Shown: positions 25,994 through 34,782, counted from the first letter of the stretch. The stretch is 64,000 bases of DNA from CALINB01 sp938045325 (GCA_038114465.1 JAYNQW010000003.1:1-64000); one strand, 5' to 3'. The notes: a model not told the origin generated them from the sequence alone. Numbers and translations are program-made.

Positions 25994-26563
25994 ATGAAAC
26001 TTAACGGAAACGCCATTCGCCCTGGCATGATTATCGAGCATCAAAACCGTTTGTGGCGCGCCGTGCGGATTCAGCACACGCAGCCCGGTAAAGGCGGCGC
26101 TTATCTGCAAGTCGAGTTGAAAGACATCCGCGACGGTACAAAGCTGAACGACCGGTTTCGGTCTTCGGAAACGGTTGAACGCGTCCGCCTTGATCAAAAG
26201 GCCTACCAATTTCTCTACGCCGATGGCGATATGTTCACGTTTATGGACAATGAAACCTATGATCAGATTTCCCTCAACAAAGACATCATCGGTGAAGATC
26301 AGGTTTGCTTCCTACAAGAAGGCATGGAAGTGACCATCGAATCCTATGAAGACAGCCCAATCGGCGTTCAACTGCCCGACTCGGTCGTCTTGACCGTAAC
26401 CGAAGCCGACGCAGTCATAAAAGGCCAGACGGCAGCGTCTTCTTATAAACCGGCTGTCCTTGAAAACGGTGTCAAAACGTCCGTACCGCCGCACATCGAA
26501 ACAGGCACACGGATTGTCGTCAGCACGGCGGACGGTTCCTACGTCGAACGCGCTAAGGATTAG
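25994..26563 (+). CDS. efp: elongation factor P
   Basis: EF-P relieves ribosome stalling at consecutive prolines. The protein is 189 residues from ATG 25994 (MKLNGNAIRPGMIIEHQNRL); a TTG two codons upstream is less likely. The modifiable loop reads QPGKGGAYLQVELKD with a lysine at the tip, the form normally beta-lysylated by EpmA/EpmB. The three-domain pattern is intact. Polyproline targets in the window include TolA (15307) and the OmpA-like protein at 27542. Confidence 0.94.
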   Translation: MKLNGNAIRPGMIIEHQNRLWRAVRIQHTQPGKGGAYLQVELKDIRDGTKLNDRFRSSETVERVRLDQKAYQFLYADGDMFTFMDNETYDQISLNKDIIGEDQVCFLQEGMEVTIESYEDSPIGVQLPDSVVLTVTEADAVIKGQTAASSYKPAVLENGVKTSVPPHIETGTRIVVSTADGSYVERAKD

Positions 26564-26574
26564 GATTTTTTATT

Positions 26575-27378
26575 ATGCCCGCCGGTCGTTCAGCGGTCCT
26601 CAACGTGATGGTACAGACCGCCCAAAAGGTCGGTCGGCGTTTAGTGCGGGATTTCGGCGAAGTCGAACATCTGCAAGTTTCAAAAAAAGGACCGGCCGAT
26701 TTTGTCAGTGCGGCCGACCGGGCGGCGGAAAAAATCCTCGTTGAGGAGCTGCAAAAAGCCCGGCCGAAATATTCATTCCTTCTTGAAGAACGTGGCGTGA
26801 TCGAAGGCACTGATTCATCGAACCGCTGGATCATCGATCCGCTCGACGGCACGTCGAATTTTTTGCACGGCATCCCGCACTTTGCCATCTCCATTGCGCT
26901 GGAACGCGATAACGAAATTTTTGCCGGCGTGATTTACAACCCGGTCGTCGACGAACTTTATACTGCCGAAAAAGGAACCGGTTCGTTTCTGAACGGCCGC
27001 CGGCTCCGCGTATCGGCACGCCGCGACATGGATCAAGCATTATTCGCGACCGGCATCCCCTTTAAAGGCGCTAAAGATCACCCTGAATTTCTGAAACAAC
27101 TTGAGGCCGTCATGTCGGTATCGGCGGGCATTCGGCGATTCGGTGCCGCATCGCTCGATCTTGCTTATGTTGCAGCCGGGCGCTTCGATGGTTTTTGGGA
27201 AACCGCCTTGCAGCCTTGGGATATTGCTGCGGGAATCGTTTTGGTCCGTGAAGCCGGTGGATTCGTCACGGAGATCGACGGTGGCGGCAATATACTAGAT
27301 AGCGGCAGCATACTCGCCGCAAACGATGCCCTGCATCCTGCCCTGGGACGGCTTCTGCGAGAGACCGCGGAAAATTAA
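26575..27378 (+). CDS. suhB: inositol monophosphatase family protein
   Basis: A Mg-dependent sugar/inositol phosphatase. Metal ligands are visible as E71 in LLEERG, the DPLDGTSNFLHGIPHFAISIAL block starting at residue 88, and WDIAAGIVLVREAGG near residue 218. The 267-residue length is normal. It starts 11 bases after efp, an efp-suhB pairing I know from other alphaproteobacteria. The physiological substrate is not settled by sequence; SuhB also acts in rRNA antitermination in E. coli. Confidence 0.9.
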   Translation: MPAGRSAVLNVMVQTAQKVGRRLVRDFGEVEHLQVSKKGPADFVSAADRAAEKILVEELQKARPKYSFLLEERGVIEGTDSSNRWIIDPLDGTSNFLHGIPHFAISIALERDNEIFAGVIYNPVVDELYTAEKGTGSFLNGRRLRVSARRDMDQALFATGIPFKGAKDHPEFLKQLEAVMSVSAGIRRFGAASLDLAYVAAGRFDGFWETALQPWDIAAGIVLVREAGGFVTEIDGGGNILDSGSILAANDALHPALGRLLRETAEN

Positions 27379-27541
27379 CCATAAATTCCAGTTAACCGGC
27401 TGTTTCGATACGCGAAAACCGCCGCAATCCTTAAGCAAACCGGTTGTGTGCCAAGCCCCCCTTGGTTATGTTGAGTCCGCTCGCTTGGCAATGCCGAGGA
27501 CACTAATTTGCTTGGCAACGTTAGGGAGGAAAAGGATCACC

Positions 27542-28540
27542 ATGGCAATTCAAAACCTAACAATATTTTTGACCGCTCTAAGAAAATCGACGCCGCTAAC
27601 GCGCTCAGCATGCATGACTGCTTACGCCATCATGACGGCATTATTTTTGAATTTCGCCACTACGACAGCCCAAGCACAGAAATCAACACCGTATTACGAT
27701 TTAAGTACATCTGAAGTCAGCGTCGACCTGAGCGTCCTCAATGACGGCGGATTAGGAGCACCACGAACTGGGGCCGTTTCACCTTCCGTTGGCGGCGGTT
27801 CATTATTGATGCCTGGCGGACGCGCGCCGAAATCCCGCCTGCTTGTTTCACCGCCCCGAAAACCAGCGGCTCGGCCAAGGTTGCGCAAGCCGACAAAACG
27901 AAAAGCGGCTAAAAAAGTACGCCGCACGCCCCAAAAAGTCGCAAGCAAACAGAAAGCAGCACCAAAAGCGGCACCAAAAGTTCCACCGAAAAAAATAACC
28001 GCGCCAAAACAACCTGAAAAACCGGCGAGCACAACGGTTGCAAAATCGGCACCGCCACCGCCACCGCCCATCGACGCAGCGCCGAAGCCAGCCGCAAAAG
28101 CACCGCCCCCGCCCGTACCCGCACCGGCTCCTGATGCGCCGAAACCCATGGCTGCTCCGGAGCCTGCCAAACAGCAAGCCGCGGTCCAGCCCACGGCACC
28201 GAAACCCGTGGCAGCACCGAAAAATACGGGGCAATCGGTCTTGGTCGAATTTGGCGATACATCCGCCAAAGTTTCCGCCAATATGAAATCGAAACTTAAG
28301 AAGCTCGCCGCCTCGATCAAAGGTAAAGATAATCTCCGGCTTCAGCTGATGGCCTATGCCGGTGGCTCAGGCGTATCACCGAGTAAAGCACGGCGGCTAT
28401 CCTTATCGCGCGCCCTTTCAGTACGCTCGTATTTAATTTCAACCGGCGTTCGCAGCACACGTATCGATGTGCGGGCCCTGGGCAACAAGACCGCTAAAGA
28501 ACCGATCAACCGTGTCGATATAACGATTGTTAAACGCTGA
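27542..28540 (+). CDS. secreted Pro/Lys-rich protein with C-terminal OmpA-like domain
   Basis: A 332-residue protein. The start at ATG 27542 is backed by a GGGAGG ribosome-binding sequence and gives a long signal peptide (MTAYAIMTALFLNFATTTAQ within the first 50 residues). Residues 85-230 are a Pro/Ala/Lys-rich rod with several PPPP runs, like TolA or TonB spacers. The last 105 residues resemble OmpA/MotB peptidoglycan-binding domains (ARRLSLSRALSVRSYLISTGVRSTRIDVRALG, NRVDITIVKR). The usual GHTD segment reads AYAG, so the aspartate that contacts diaminopimelate seems missing. It begins a three-gene module with a MotA-like channel and a MotB-like stator. Confidence 0.85.
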   Translation: MAIQNLTIFLTALRKSTPLTRSACMTAYAIMTALFLNFATTTAQAQKSTPYYDLSTSEVSVDLSVLNDGGLGAPRTGAVSPSVGGGSLLMPGGRAPKSRLLVSPPRKPAARPRLRKPTKRKAAKKVRRTPQKVASKQKAAPKAAPKVPPKKITAPKQPEKPASTTVAKSAPPPPPPIDAAPKPAAKAPPPPVPAPAPDAPKPMAAPEPAKQQAAVQPTAPKPVAAPKNTGQSVLVEFGDTSAKVSANMKSKLKKLAASIKGKDNLRLQLMAYAGGSGVSPSKARRLSLSRALSVRSYLISTGVRSTRIDVRALGNKTAKEPINRVDITIVKR

Positions 28541-28582
28541 GCATCCGTTTGACCTGACGCATAGCCTGGAGAGAAGTATCTG

Positions 28583-29722
28583 ATGGTTGGGCCGAGACGC
28601 TTCCTCGTGCGGATGATTGTTTTCCTGGTAGCGGTCTGCGCCATGGTCGGCGTTATTTACCAACCTCTTTACAACGCCTTCCTCGCAAACCCTGCCCTGA
28701 ACGGGTTGATCATCGGCGTTTTAATTCTCGGCATCATCTACAACTTCCGGCAAGTGATTATGCTTTATCCGGAGGTTGCCTGGATCGAAAGTTTTCGCAA
28801 AACACAGTCTGCACTCTCACAACCGAACCAACCGAGGCTCTTGTCGTCCATGGCCACCATGCTCGGCGAGAAACGCGATCAGTTGAGTCTATCGACCTTA
28901 TCGATGCGCTCAATCCTCGATGGCATTTATTCCCGTCTTGATGAGTCGCGCGATTTATCCCGTTACAACATTGGGCTATTGATTTTTCTCGGCCTGCTCG
29001 GCACGTTTTGGGGGCTGCTTGAAACCGTTTCGTCTATCGCCGATGTGGTCGCCGGCCTCAAAGTTACCGGCAGCGATGTTTACGCCGTTTTCGGCGATCT
29101 TAAAAAAGGCCTCGAAGCGCCGCTCGACGGCATGGGCACGGCGTTCAGCTCGTCGCTGTTTGGCCTTGCCGGTTCCTTGATTCTGGGTTTTCTCGATTTG
29201 CAGGCCGGACAAGCGCAAAACCGGTTTTATAACGATCTCGAAGAATGGCTTTCAGGCATCACCCGCCTCTCCAGCGGCTCCCTCCCCGGTGACGGCGATC
29301 AATCCGTTCCAGCCTACGTTCAAGCGCTTCTGGAGCAAACCGCAGAGAGCCTCGAAAACCTGCAGCGGATTTTAACGCGTGGCGAGGAAAGCCGTATCTC
29401 CGCCAACACGAACTTAAACGTTCTCGTCGAAAAAATCGAAAGCCTTACCGATCACATGCGCGCCGAGCAGGCTTTGATGGGCAAGCTTGAGAACAGCCAA
29501 GAGGAACTAAACAAAGTTTTAAAGCGACTAGCGGACGCAACGGAAGCCGGCGGTGGTATGGATGAATCGACACGAACCCATATTCGAAATCTTGACGTTT
29601 ATCTTTCACGCTTGCTTGAAGAACTTTCAAGCGGCCGCGATGAAATCATTCAAGAAATGCGAAGTGAAATTAAGTTGCTGGCCCGTACGATAGCGAAAAC
29701 CTCAGAGGATACGGAGCGCTAA
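28583..29722 (+). CDS. MotA/TolQ/ExbB-like channel protein with long C-terminal tail
   Basis: A 379-residue inner-membrane protein. Four membrane segments are apparent: about residues 8-28, 40-58, the family block YNIGLLIFLGLLGTFWGLLETV (about 132-153) and AFSSSLFGLAGSLILGFLDL (about 188-208). These match the pore-forming part of MotA, TolQ and ExbB. The last 130 residues are charged and helical (SLENLQRILTRGEE, LVEKIESLTDHMRAEQALMG), a cytoplasmic tail not found in TolQ. The gene lies 42 bases after the OmpA-like gene and 16 bases before its MotB-like partner. Local flagellar genes are absent, so flagellar MotA is unlikely; an ion-driven envelope motor is inferred. Confidence 0.82.
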   Translation: MVGPRRFLVRMIVFLVAVCAMVGVIYQPLYNAFLANPALNGLIIGVLILGIIYNFRQVIMLYPEVAWIESFRKTQSALSQPNQPRLLSSMATMLGEKRDQLSLSTLSMRSILDGIYSRLDESRDLSRYNIGLLIFLGLLGTFWGLLETVSSIADVVAGLKVTGSDVYAVFGDLKKGLEAPLDGMGTAFSSSLFGLAGSLILGFLDLQAGQAQNRFYNDLEEWLSGITRLSSGSLPGDGDQSVPAYVQALLEQTAESLENLQRILTRGEESRISANTNLNVLVEKIESLTDHMRAEQALMGKLENSQEELNKVLKRLADATEAGGGMDESTRTHIRNLDVYLSRLLEELSSGRDEIIQEMRSEIKLLARTIAKTSEDTER

Positions 29723-29738
29723 ACCGCGCAGAGCCCTT

Positions 29739-30932
29739 ATGACCACGATTGCTCGACGCTCGTCCCGCTCGCTCAACACTTGGCCCGGCTTTGTCGACGC
29801 CTTAGCGGCGCTTTTGATGGTCATCATATTTCTTTTGATGATTTTTGTGCTCGCGCAGTTTTACTTGAGCGACGCTATCTCCGGCCGGGACTCGGCCCTT
29901 CAACGGCTGCAAAACCAAGTCAGCGAGCTGGCCGATCTGATTGCCCTGGAACGCAAATCCAATAAAGACTTGCGCACCAATCTCGCACAACTGTCACGTG
30001 AGCTGCAAACATCCGTCTATGTTCGCGATACGCTGAGCGACAATCTTCAGTCCATGGTCAACCGCGCTGAGAAAGCCGAAGAACAGGCTAAGTCTGTCGG
30101 CCTAAAACTCGAAGATGCACTCAAAACCATTAAGACGGACAAAGAAACAATCGAGCTTAAGATCAAGGAACTTGCAAAACTCAGTCAGGACGTCGAGGCG
30201 TTAACGGCGCTACGTGAGGAGCTTGAGAAAAAAGTGTCCGGCTTGTCCGGCAAGCTTGATGAATCAAAAACAGCGGTCATTGAAGAACGGAAAATATCTG
30301 AAAGTGCGCGCGCACAAGTTGCTTTATTAAACAAACAAATGGCCACATTGCGAAAACAGCTGAGCCAACTCGAAGAAACATTGGCAATCAGTGAACGCAA
30401 AGCCAAAGAGCAGAATGTTAAGATCACATCGCTTGGCAAGCGTCTGAACGCAGCACTTGCAAGCAAGGTCCAAGAGTTATCGCGCTATCGTTCGGAGTTT
30501 TTCGGCCGCCTGCGCAAAGTCCTTGGTACGCAACGGGGCGTTCGGGTTGTCGGCGACCGGTTCGTGTTTCAATCCGAAGTATTATTCAGCAGCGGATCGG
30601 CGAAAATTGAACTTGCCGGTCAAAAACAACTGACTCAACTAGCCAAAACCTTGATCGATATTGCTAAAAAAATTCCGAAAGATATCGATTGGGTTCTGCG
30701 GGTTGATGGCCATACCGATAAGATTCCCATCCGCACCCCACGATATGCTTCTAATTGGGAGCTGTCGTCGGCACGCGCGATTTCTGTCGTCAAACTTCTC
30801 ATCGATCAGGGAATTGAGCCGTCACGGCTTGTTGCCGCTGGTTTTGGTCAATTTCAACCGCTCGATCAACGAAAAGACGAGATCGCTTTTCGCCGCAACC
30901 GGCGCATCGAACTCAAACTAACACAACGCTAA
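29739..30932 (+). CDS. MotB/OmpA-like stator protein with long coiled coil
   Basis: A 397-residue protein. A short cytoplasmic N-terminus precedes one membrane segment at residues 20-43 (WPGFVDALAALLMVIIFLLM), whose Asp20 sits where MotB and TolR carry the proton-path aspartate. Residues 50-250 form a very long coiled coil (ALQRLQNQVSELADLIALER and following heptads). The C-terminal OmpA-like domain is canonical, with VDGHTDKIPI, SNWELSSARAISVVKLL and FRRNRRIELKL. It should span the periplasm and bind peptidoglycan while forming an ion channel with the preceding gene product. Confidence 0.85.
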   Translation: MTTIARRSSRSLNTWPGFVDALAALLMVIIFLLMIFVLAQFYLSDAISGRDSALQRLQNQVSELADLIALERKSNKDLRTNLAQLSRELQTSVYVRDTLSDNLQSMVNRAEKAEEQAKSVGLKLEDALKTIKTDKETIELKIKELAKLSQDVEALTALREELEKKVSGLSGKLDESKTAVIEERKISESARAQVALLNKQMATLRKQLSQLEETLAISERKAKEQNVKITSLGKRLNAALASKVQELSRYRSEFFGRLRKVLGTQRGVRVVGDRFVFQSEVLFSSGSAKIELAGQKQLTQLAKTLIDIAKKIPKDIDWVLRVDGHTDKIPIRTPRYASNWELSSARAISVVKLLIDQGIEPSRLVAAGFGQFQPLDQRKDEIAFRRNRRIELKLTQR

Positions 30933-30957
30933 TCCCCTCACCGCTGGTTCTTTCATT

Positions 30958-32166
30958 TTGCAAACTCATAAAAAATCGATTCTTATTTTATTTCTGATTG
31001 TCTTCGTCGACCTGGTTGGTTTCGGCATCATCATTCCGTTACTACCGTTTTACGCCGAACGGTTCGATGCCACCCCGTTAATGGTCGGAATCGTCATGGC
31101 GACCTATTCGTTGGCCCAGTTGATTGCAGCACCCTTTTGGGGACAGTTGAGCGATCGAACCGGCCGGCGGCCTGTATTCATGATCAGCTTAGCCGGTGTC
31201 GTCGCTTCCTATGTTTGGCTTGGGTTTGCCGATAGCCTCGCGACCATCATTGCTGCGCGCGCCCTCGGCGGCTTTATGGCCGGCAATATCACGGCAGCAT
31301 TTGCTTATATCGCCGATGTAACGCCGCCAGAAGACCGTGCCCGCGGCATGGGCATCATCGGTGCAGCCTTTGGATTAGGTTTTATCGCCGGCCCCGCCAT
31401 CGGGGGGGCCTTAGCTGGAGCCGACCCTGCCACGGCTGATTATCAAACACCGTCATTTGCCGCCGCCGGGCTGTCATTTGCCGCGTTATTTTTAACCATG
31501 CTCTTTCTCAAAGAATCCTTGCCTACAGAGACACGCCAACGTGCCGCTCATGAAACGAAAAAGCTGCCGATCGTTCAACTGCTGCAATATTTCCGCTCAC
31601 CTCAGACCGGTATGCTGATTTTTTTATCCTTTTTAGCGACCTTTGTGTTTGCTGGGATGGAGTCAACATTCGCCATGTGGTCGGAACGCACGCACCAATG
31701 GGGACCGGCACAAAACGGTTACCTGTTTGCTTTCGTCGGGATTCTCATTGCCGCCATTCAGGGAGGCCTCATCGGGCCGATGACACGTCGTTACGGAGAA
31801 GCCCGGATGGTCCTTGTCGGCGCGCTGGCCTTGGCAACCGGTCTCGCCATGATTCCATTTTCGCAAAATTTGTACGTTCTGTTTTTTGCCATGGCCGTCT
31901 TAGCCGTCGGCTTTAGCATCATGACCCCGACGCTCAACAGTCTGATCAGCCTGCAGGCCGACGATACCGAACAAGGCGCCGTGATGGGAGCCGCACGCAG
32001 CGCAACGACCCTGTCCCGAGTCTTGGGCCCGGTTTTTGCCGGTTTTGTGTTCTGGGTCCTGGGCAAAGACTGGCCGTATTGGCTCGGCGCCATTCTGATG
32101 GTTCTCGTCGCTTACCTGGTTTGGCGCTATGTCTTCGCCATTTTATCGCGTCAAACGGCTCAATAG
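30958..32166 (+). CDS. MFS transporter, TetA/DHA1-like
   Basis: A 402-residue protein with about 12 hydrophobic segments. The major-facilitator motif A is GQLSDRTGRRPVF (about residues 62-74), between segments 2 and 3. The motif C-like region GIIGAAFGLGFIAGPAIGG (about 137-155) is typical of drug:H+ antiporters. It seems to start at TTG 30958 (then QTHKKSILILFLIVFVDLVG) with no obvious ribosome-binding site, so the start is tentative. The substrate is unknown; similarity to TetA-type exporters does not show that it exports tetracycline. Confidence 0.85.
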   Translation: MQTHKKSILILFLIVFVDLVGFGIIIPLLPFYAERFDATPLMVGIVMATYSLAQLIAAPFWGQLSDRTGRRPVFMISLAGVVASYVWLGFADSLATIIAARALGGFMAGNITAAFAYIADVTPPEDRARGMGIIGAAFGLGFIAGPAIGGALAGADPATADYQTPSFAAAGLSFAALFLTMLFLKESLPTETRQRAAHETKKLPIVQLLQYFRSPQTGMLIFLSFLATFVFAGMESTFAMWSERTHQWGPAQNGYLFAFVGILIAAIQGGLIGPMTRRYGEARMVLVGALALATGLAMIPFSQNLYVLFFAMAVLAVGFSIMTPTLNSLISLQADDTEQGAVMGAARSATTLSRVLGPVFAGFVFWVLGKDWPYWLGAILMVLVAYLVWRYVFAILSRQTAQ

Positions 32167-32200
32167 CCCTCATCAGCGCAAAATCCGGCCTATTGTCCCC

Positions 32201-32229
32201 TTGCACTCTGAAATCCGCTCGCGTATATA
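32201..32229 (+). promoter_or_regulatory. promoter of rpmE
   Basis: TTGCAC (32201-32206), a 17-base spacer and TATATA (32224-32229) lie 28 bases before the rpmE start codon. Spacing and both boxes fit sigma-70. Confidence 0.65.
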
Positions 32230-32257
32230 GTGCGCCCTGAACCGCAGGAGCCGTACG

Positions 32258-32482
32258 ATGAAAAAGGACATTCACCCGGAATACCACGAAATCACCGTGG
32301 TCATGACCGATGGCAGCAGCTTTCAAACCCGCTCGACCTGGGGCGCGCCGGGCGATACGCTGAAACTGGATATCGATCCGAAGTCTCATCCGGCCTGGAC
32401 GGGTGTTCACCGCCTGATCGATAGCGGCGGCCAGCTTGCCAAATTCAATAAGCGCTTTAAAAACTTCGGCCTTAAAGGCTAA
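32258..32482 (+). CDS. rpmE: 50S ribosomal protein L31, cysteine-free form
   Basis: A 74-residue protein starting MKKDIHPEYHEITVVMTDGSSF with the signature TRSTWG and DIDPKSHPAWTG. It has no cysteine, so it is the zinc-independent form usual for alphaproteobacteria. The start is set by the ATG at 32258 and the preceding promoter. Confidence 0.96.
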   Translation: MKKDIHPEYHEITVVMTDGSSFQTRSTWGAPGDTLKLDIDPKSHPAWTGVHRLIDSGGQLAKFNKRFKNFGLKG

Positions 32483-32608
32483 CGTTTTAGCGATTTTCCA
32501 CTTTAAGACTCAGTAATTGAACGACGCCGGACGGCGCGAATATTACTGTGTGCAGTTGCCGGTTCTCTCATTTGTCACAATCCTGAAATAACCTGCGCGA
32601 TCAATACC

Positions 32609-32636
32609 TTGTCCTTGATTCTCGTTTTGGTATACT
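32609..32636 (+). promoter_or_regulatory. promoter upstream of the nucleotide cyclase gene
   Basis: TTGTCC (32609-32614), a 16-base spacer and TATACT (32631-32636) form a good sigma-70 promoter. It lies in the 301-base gap between rpmE and the cyclase gene, leaving a leader of about 140 bases before the chosen ATG at 32784. The rest of that gap holds nothing else I can identify. Confidence 0.55.
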
Positions 32637-32783
32637 GATTCCAATAACGGGGTTAATAAAAACCTGAAAAATTTAAGGGTGGCGTCAGTCCACACGAACG
32701 TGCTCTTGGGAACTGAATACCCCACAGAATCGTATCGCGTGGGCTATTTATGTGCGTTTAACGGTCAGAGAGCAAAGCACCCG

Positions 32784-34598
32784 ATGGCGAAACGAGGAGA
32801 AGTTACATACGAAGTCCATGTGTTCCAAGGTGGCCGCTGGCAAATGCAAGCACGCTATCAGGAACATCAAATGGACCCTGCCATTGAGGACGCGCGCAAC
32901 CTCGACAACATGCCTGGCATCGAACAGGTTAAGGTCGTCAAAGAAGAATACATCGACCGCGAAGGCCTCAGTAAAGAATCCATCGTCTATCAAACCGGTG
33001 GTGGCCGTAGCGGCGGCCGTGGTGGCCGCGGTGGCGGCGGCAAGAGTTCCGGTGGCGGCGGAAATATTTCATCATCATCCTCATCAACCGATTGGTCAGA
33101 CGATGGTCCGCGCCCTGGCGGCTTCGATGACGATGATGATTTCGGTGATGACGATTATGACGACTTCGACGACAGCCCCAAAAAGAAAAAGAAGAAAAAG
33201 AAAGGCAAATCCGGCAAAGGCGGCGGATTTGTTCAAGGCCTCGTCAGGGTCCTACTACTGCTGCTGCTGTGCATTGCGTTAACCGGCATCACGTTCGCAA
33301 TGCTTGATGGCGTTCGCATCTCGAATAACACAAAAACGAATATTCTTTCGGCTGTTTTCGGCGGCAGCTTCCTATTGTCGATGTTCTCGATGCTCGTTCC
33401 TTATTTAAGGAAAATGAGCATGCCGAAAGCCAAGCCGAAGAAAAAAGCCGCCAAAGCGCCGCCCAAACAGGCTGCTAAACCGGCCGCCAAGCCAAAAGCG
33501 AAACCGGCCAAGACGGTCAACGATGTCGATCTAGACAATCTATTCGATGATGATGATGGTATTGGCGATGAAAAAGATAAAAAAGATGATGAGGAATTCG
33601 AACCTCCTGAGGAGGTTTTAGAAGAAGACACACCTGAAGAGCCCGGAGGTCTTTCGCCGGAGGCCGAAAAACAAAAAGCCGTGCTGATGCAGTTCTTAAA
33701 TGACTCCCTAGGCCAACTCAGTGACGAACAAAAGAAGATGGACAGCTTCAACAAGTTCGGCGTCAACCTGTTCATGGCTGGCGCGTGTGAGAACTTGGGC
33801 GAAAAACGAGGCCTGGATTCAGAAGAAGTCGCAACAATTCTGAGTGATTGCGTTCAAGTCATGGGTTTTAAAGAAGCGGATGCCGATGCCTTCGCCGGCA
33901 AATACGAGGAATATCTGCTGAATGATGCCCGCTACATGCAAATGTTCCAATCGGGGCGCAACGGTATGAACACATATCGAACGGATGAAGAAGCCGGCCT
34001 CAAACATCTCAAACAAGCCATAGAAGGCTGGAACCAGCCGAAAACAAAAGAAGAGGCCGCCGGACCGGTGACCGTGTTGTTCACGGATATTGCCGGCTCG
34101 ACGGCGATGACCCAGGAACTCGGCGATGCCGGCGCGCAACAGGTTGTCCGTGCCCATAACCGGGTCGTGCGCGAAGCCCTCACGCAGCACGGCGGCAAAG
34201 AAATCAAACACACCGGTGATGGAATTATGGCCTCGTTCTCGACCACCTCGAATGGGGTTGAAGCCGCCATGATGATGCAGCAAGGCTGCGTCGCCCATAA
34301 CGCGGCCAATCCCAATCTGCCGCTAAAATTAAAAATTGGCATTAACGCCGGCGAACCGATCTCCGAGGACAACGATTTGTTCGGTACCACGGTGCAAATG
34401 GCTGCGCGTATTGTCGATAAAGCACAAGCCGATCAAATTTTTGTTTCAGAAATCGTCCGGGGCATTTGCGCCGGCAAACCGATCCGCTTTAACAACCGTG
34501 GCGCGTTTGAAATGAAAGGTTTCGATGGTGGCGTCGTGCTTTATGAGGTGGTCTGGCAAACCGAAGCCGCCGCCGCTCCAGCCGCTGCAGAATCATAA
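32784..34598 (+). CDS. membrane-anchored class III adenylate/guanylate cyclase
   Basis: A 604-residue multi-part protein from ATG 32784; an in-frame GTG at 32679 is possible, but the recognisable domain starts at MAKRGEVTYEVHVFQ. Order: a small N-terminal domain (1-70), Gly-rich linker (71-94), Ser and Asp tracts (96-130), eight consecutive lysines (133-140), two membrane segments (about 151-172 and 188-208), an Ala/Lys/Pro stretch, an acidic stretch (246-287), an all-helical domain (about 291-415) and a C-terminal cyclase domain (428-604). The catalytic part shows VTVLFTDIAGSTAM (metal Asp435), EIKHTGDGIMASF (Lys475, Asp479) and FGTTVQMAARIV, in which Gln replaces the usual Asn. Retained Lys suggests ATP as substrate. 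It likely makes cAMP in response to an envelope or cytoplasmic signal; the input is unknown. Confidence 0.85.
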   Translation: MAKRGEVTYEVHVFQGGRWQMQARYQEHQMDPAIEDARNLDNMPGIEQVKVVKEEYIDREGLSKESIVYQTGGGRSGGRGGRGGGGKSSGGGGNISSSSSSTDWSDDGPRPGGFDDDDDFGDDDYDDFDDSPKKKKKKKKGKSGKGGGFVQGLVRVLLLLLLCIALTGITFAMLDGVRISNNTKTNILSAVFGGSFLLSMFSMLVPYLRKMSMPKAKPKKKAAKAPPKQAAKPAAKPKAKPAKTVNDVDLDNLFDDDDGIGDEKDKKDDEEFEPPEEVLEEDTPEEPGGLSPEAEKQKAVLMQFLNDSLGQLSDEQKKMDSFNKFGVNLFMAGACENLGEKRGLDSEEVATILSDCVQVMGFKEADADAFAGKYEEYLLNDARYMQMFQSGRNGMNTYRTDEEAGLKHLKQAIEGWNQPKTKEEAAGPVTVLFTDIAGSTAMTQELGDAGAQQVVRAHNRVVREALTQHGGKEIKHTGDGIMASFSTTSNGVEAAMMMQQGCVAHNAANPNLPLKLKIGINAGEPISEDNDLFGTTVQMAARIVDKAQADQIFVSEIVRGICAGKPIRFNNRGAFEMKGFDGGVVLYEVVWQTEAAAAPAAAES

Positions 34599-34622
34599 AA
34601 AAACCGGCTCTGACAAAAATTT

Positions 34623-34649
34623 AGGGCCGCCTCATGGACGGCCCTTTTT
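34623..34649 (+). terminator. rho-independent terminator after the cyclase gene
   Basis: AGGGCCG/CGGCCCT with inner CC/GG pairing around TCAT is followed by TTTTT. It begins 25 bases after the cyclase stop codon. Confidence 0.9.
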
Positions 34650-34753
34650 GATTGCCTCAACCCGTTAAACTTGCCTGAATTTCGAACAGGAGCCTGTCAA
34701 AACGTCACAAAACTGTAATGGCGGGACGGGGTTGGGTCAAGCGCTTAAAAAGC

Positions 34754-34782
34754 AAAAAAAAAGCCGCCTCAAAGGAGGCGGC
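34754..34782 (-). terminator. rho-independent terminator downstream of the DUF1192 gene
   Basis: On the minus strand GCCGCCTC/GAGGCGGC with a 4-base loop is followed by nine T. It lies about 140 bases beyond the stop of the leftward DUF1192 gene and faces the cyclase terminator, so the 320-base gap here mostly holds two opposed terminators. Confidence 0.85.

Noticed and set aside
27694..28320. Gly/Ala/Phe-rich leftward frame opposite the OmpA-like gene
   Set aside because: It is an antisense image of the Pro/Ala/Lys rod, with no ribosome site.
28583..30932. Zorya-type anti-phage system (ZorA/ZorB)
   Set aside because: The MotA-like and MotB-like pair fits ZorA/ZorB in outline, but neither neighbour encodes a helicase, nuclease or ZorC-like protein; an MFS transporter and rpmE follow and efp-suhB precede.
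27542..30932. Flagellar motor motA/motB
   Set aside because: The long coiled coil in the stator, the extended tail of the channel protein, the OmpA-like third gene and the lack of flagellar neighbours argue against it.
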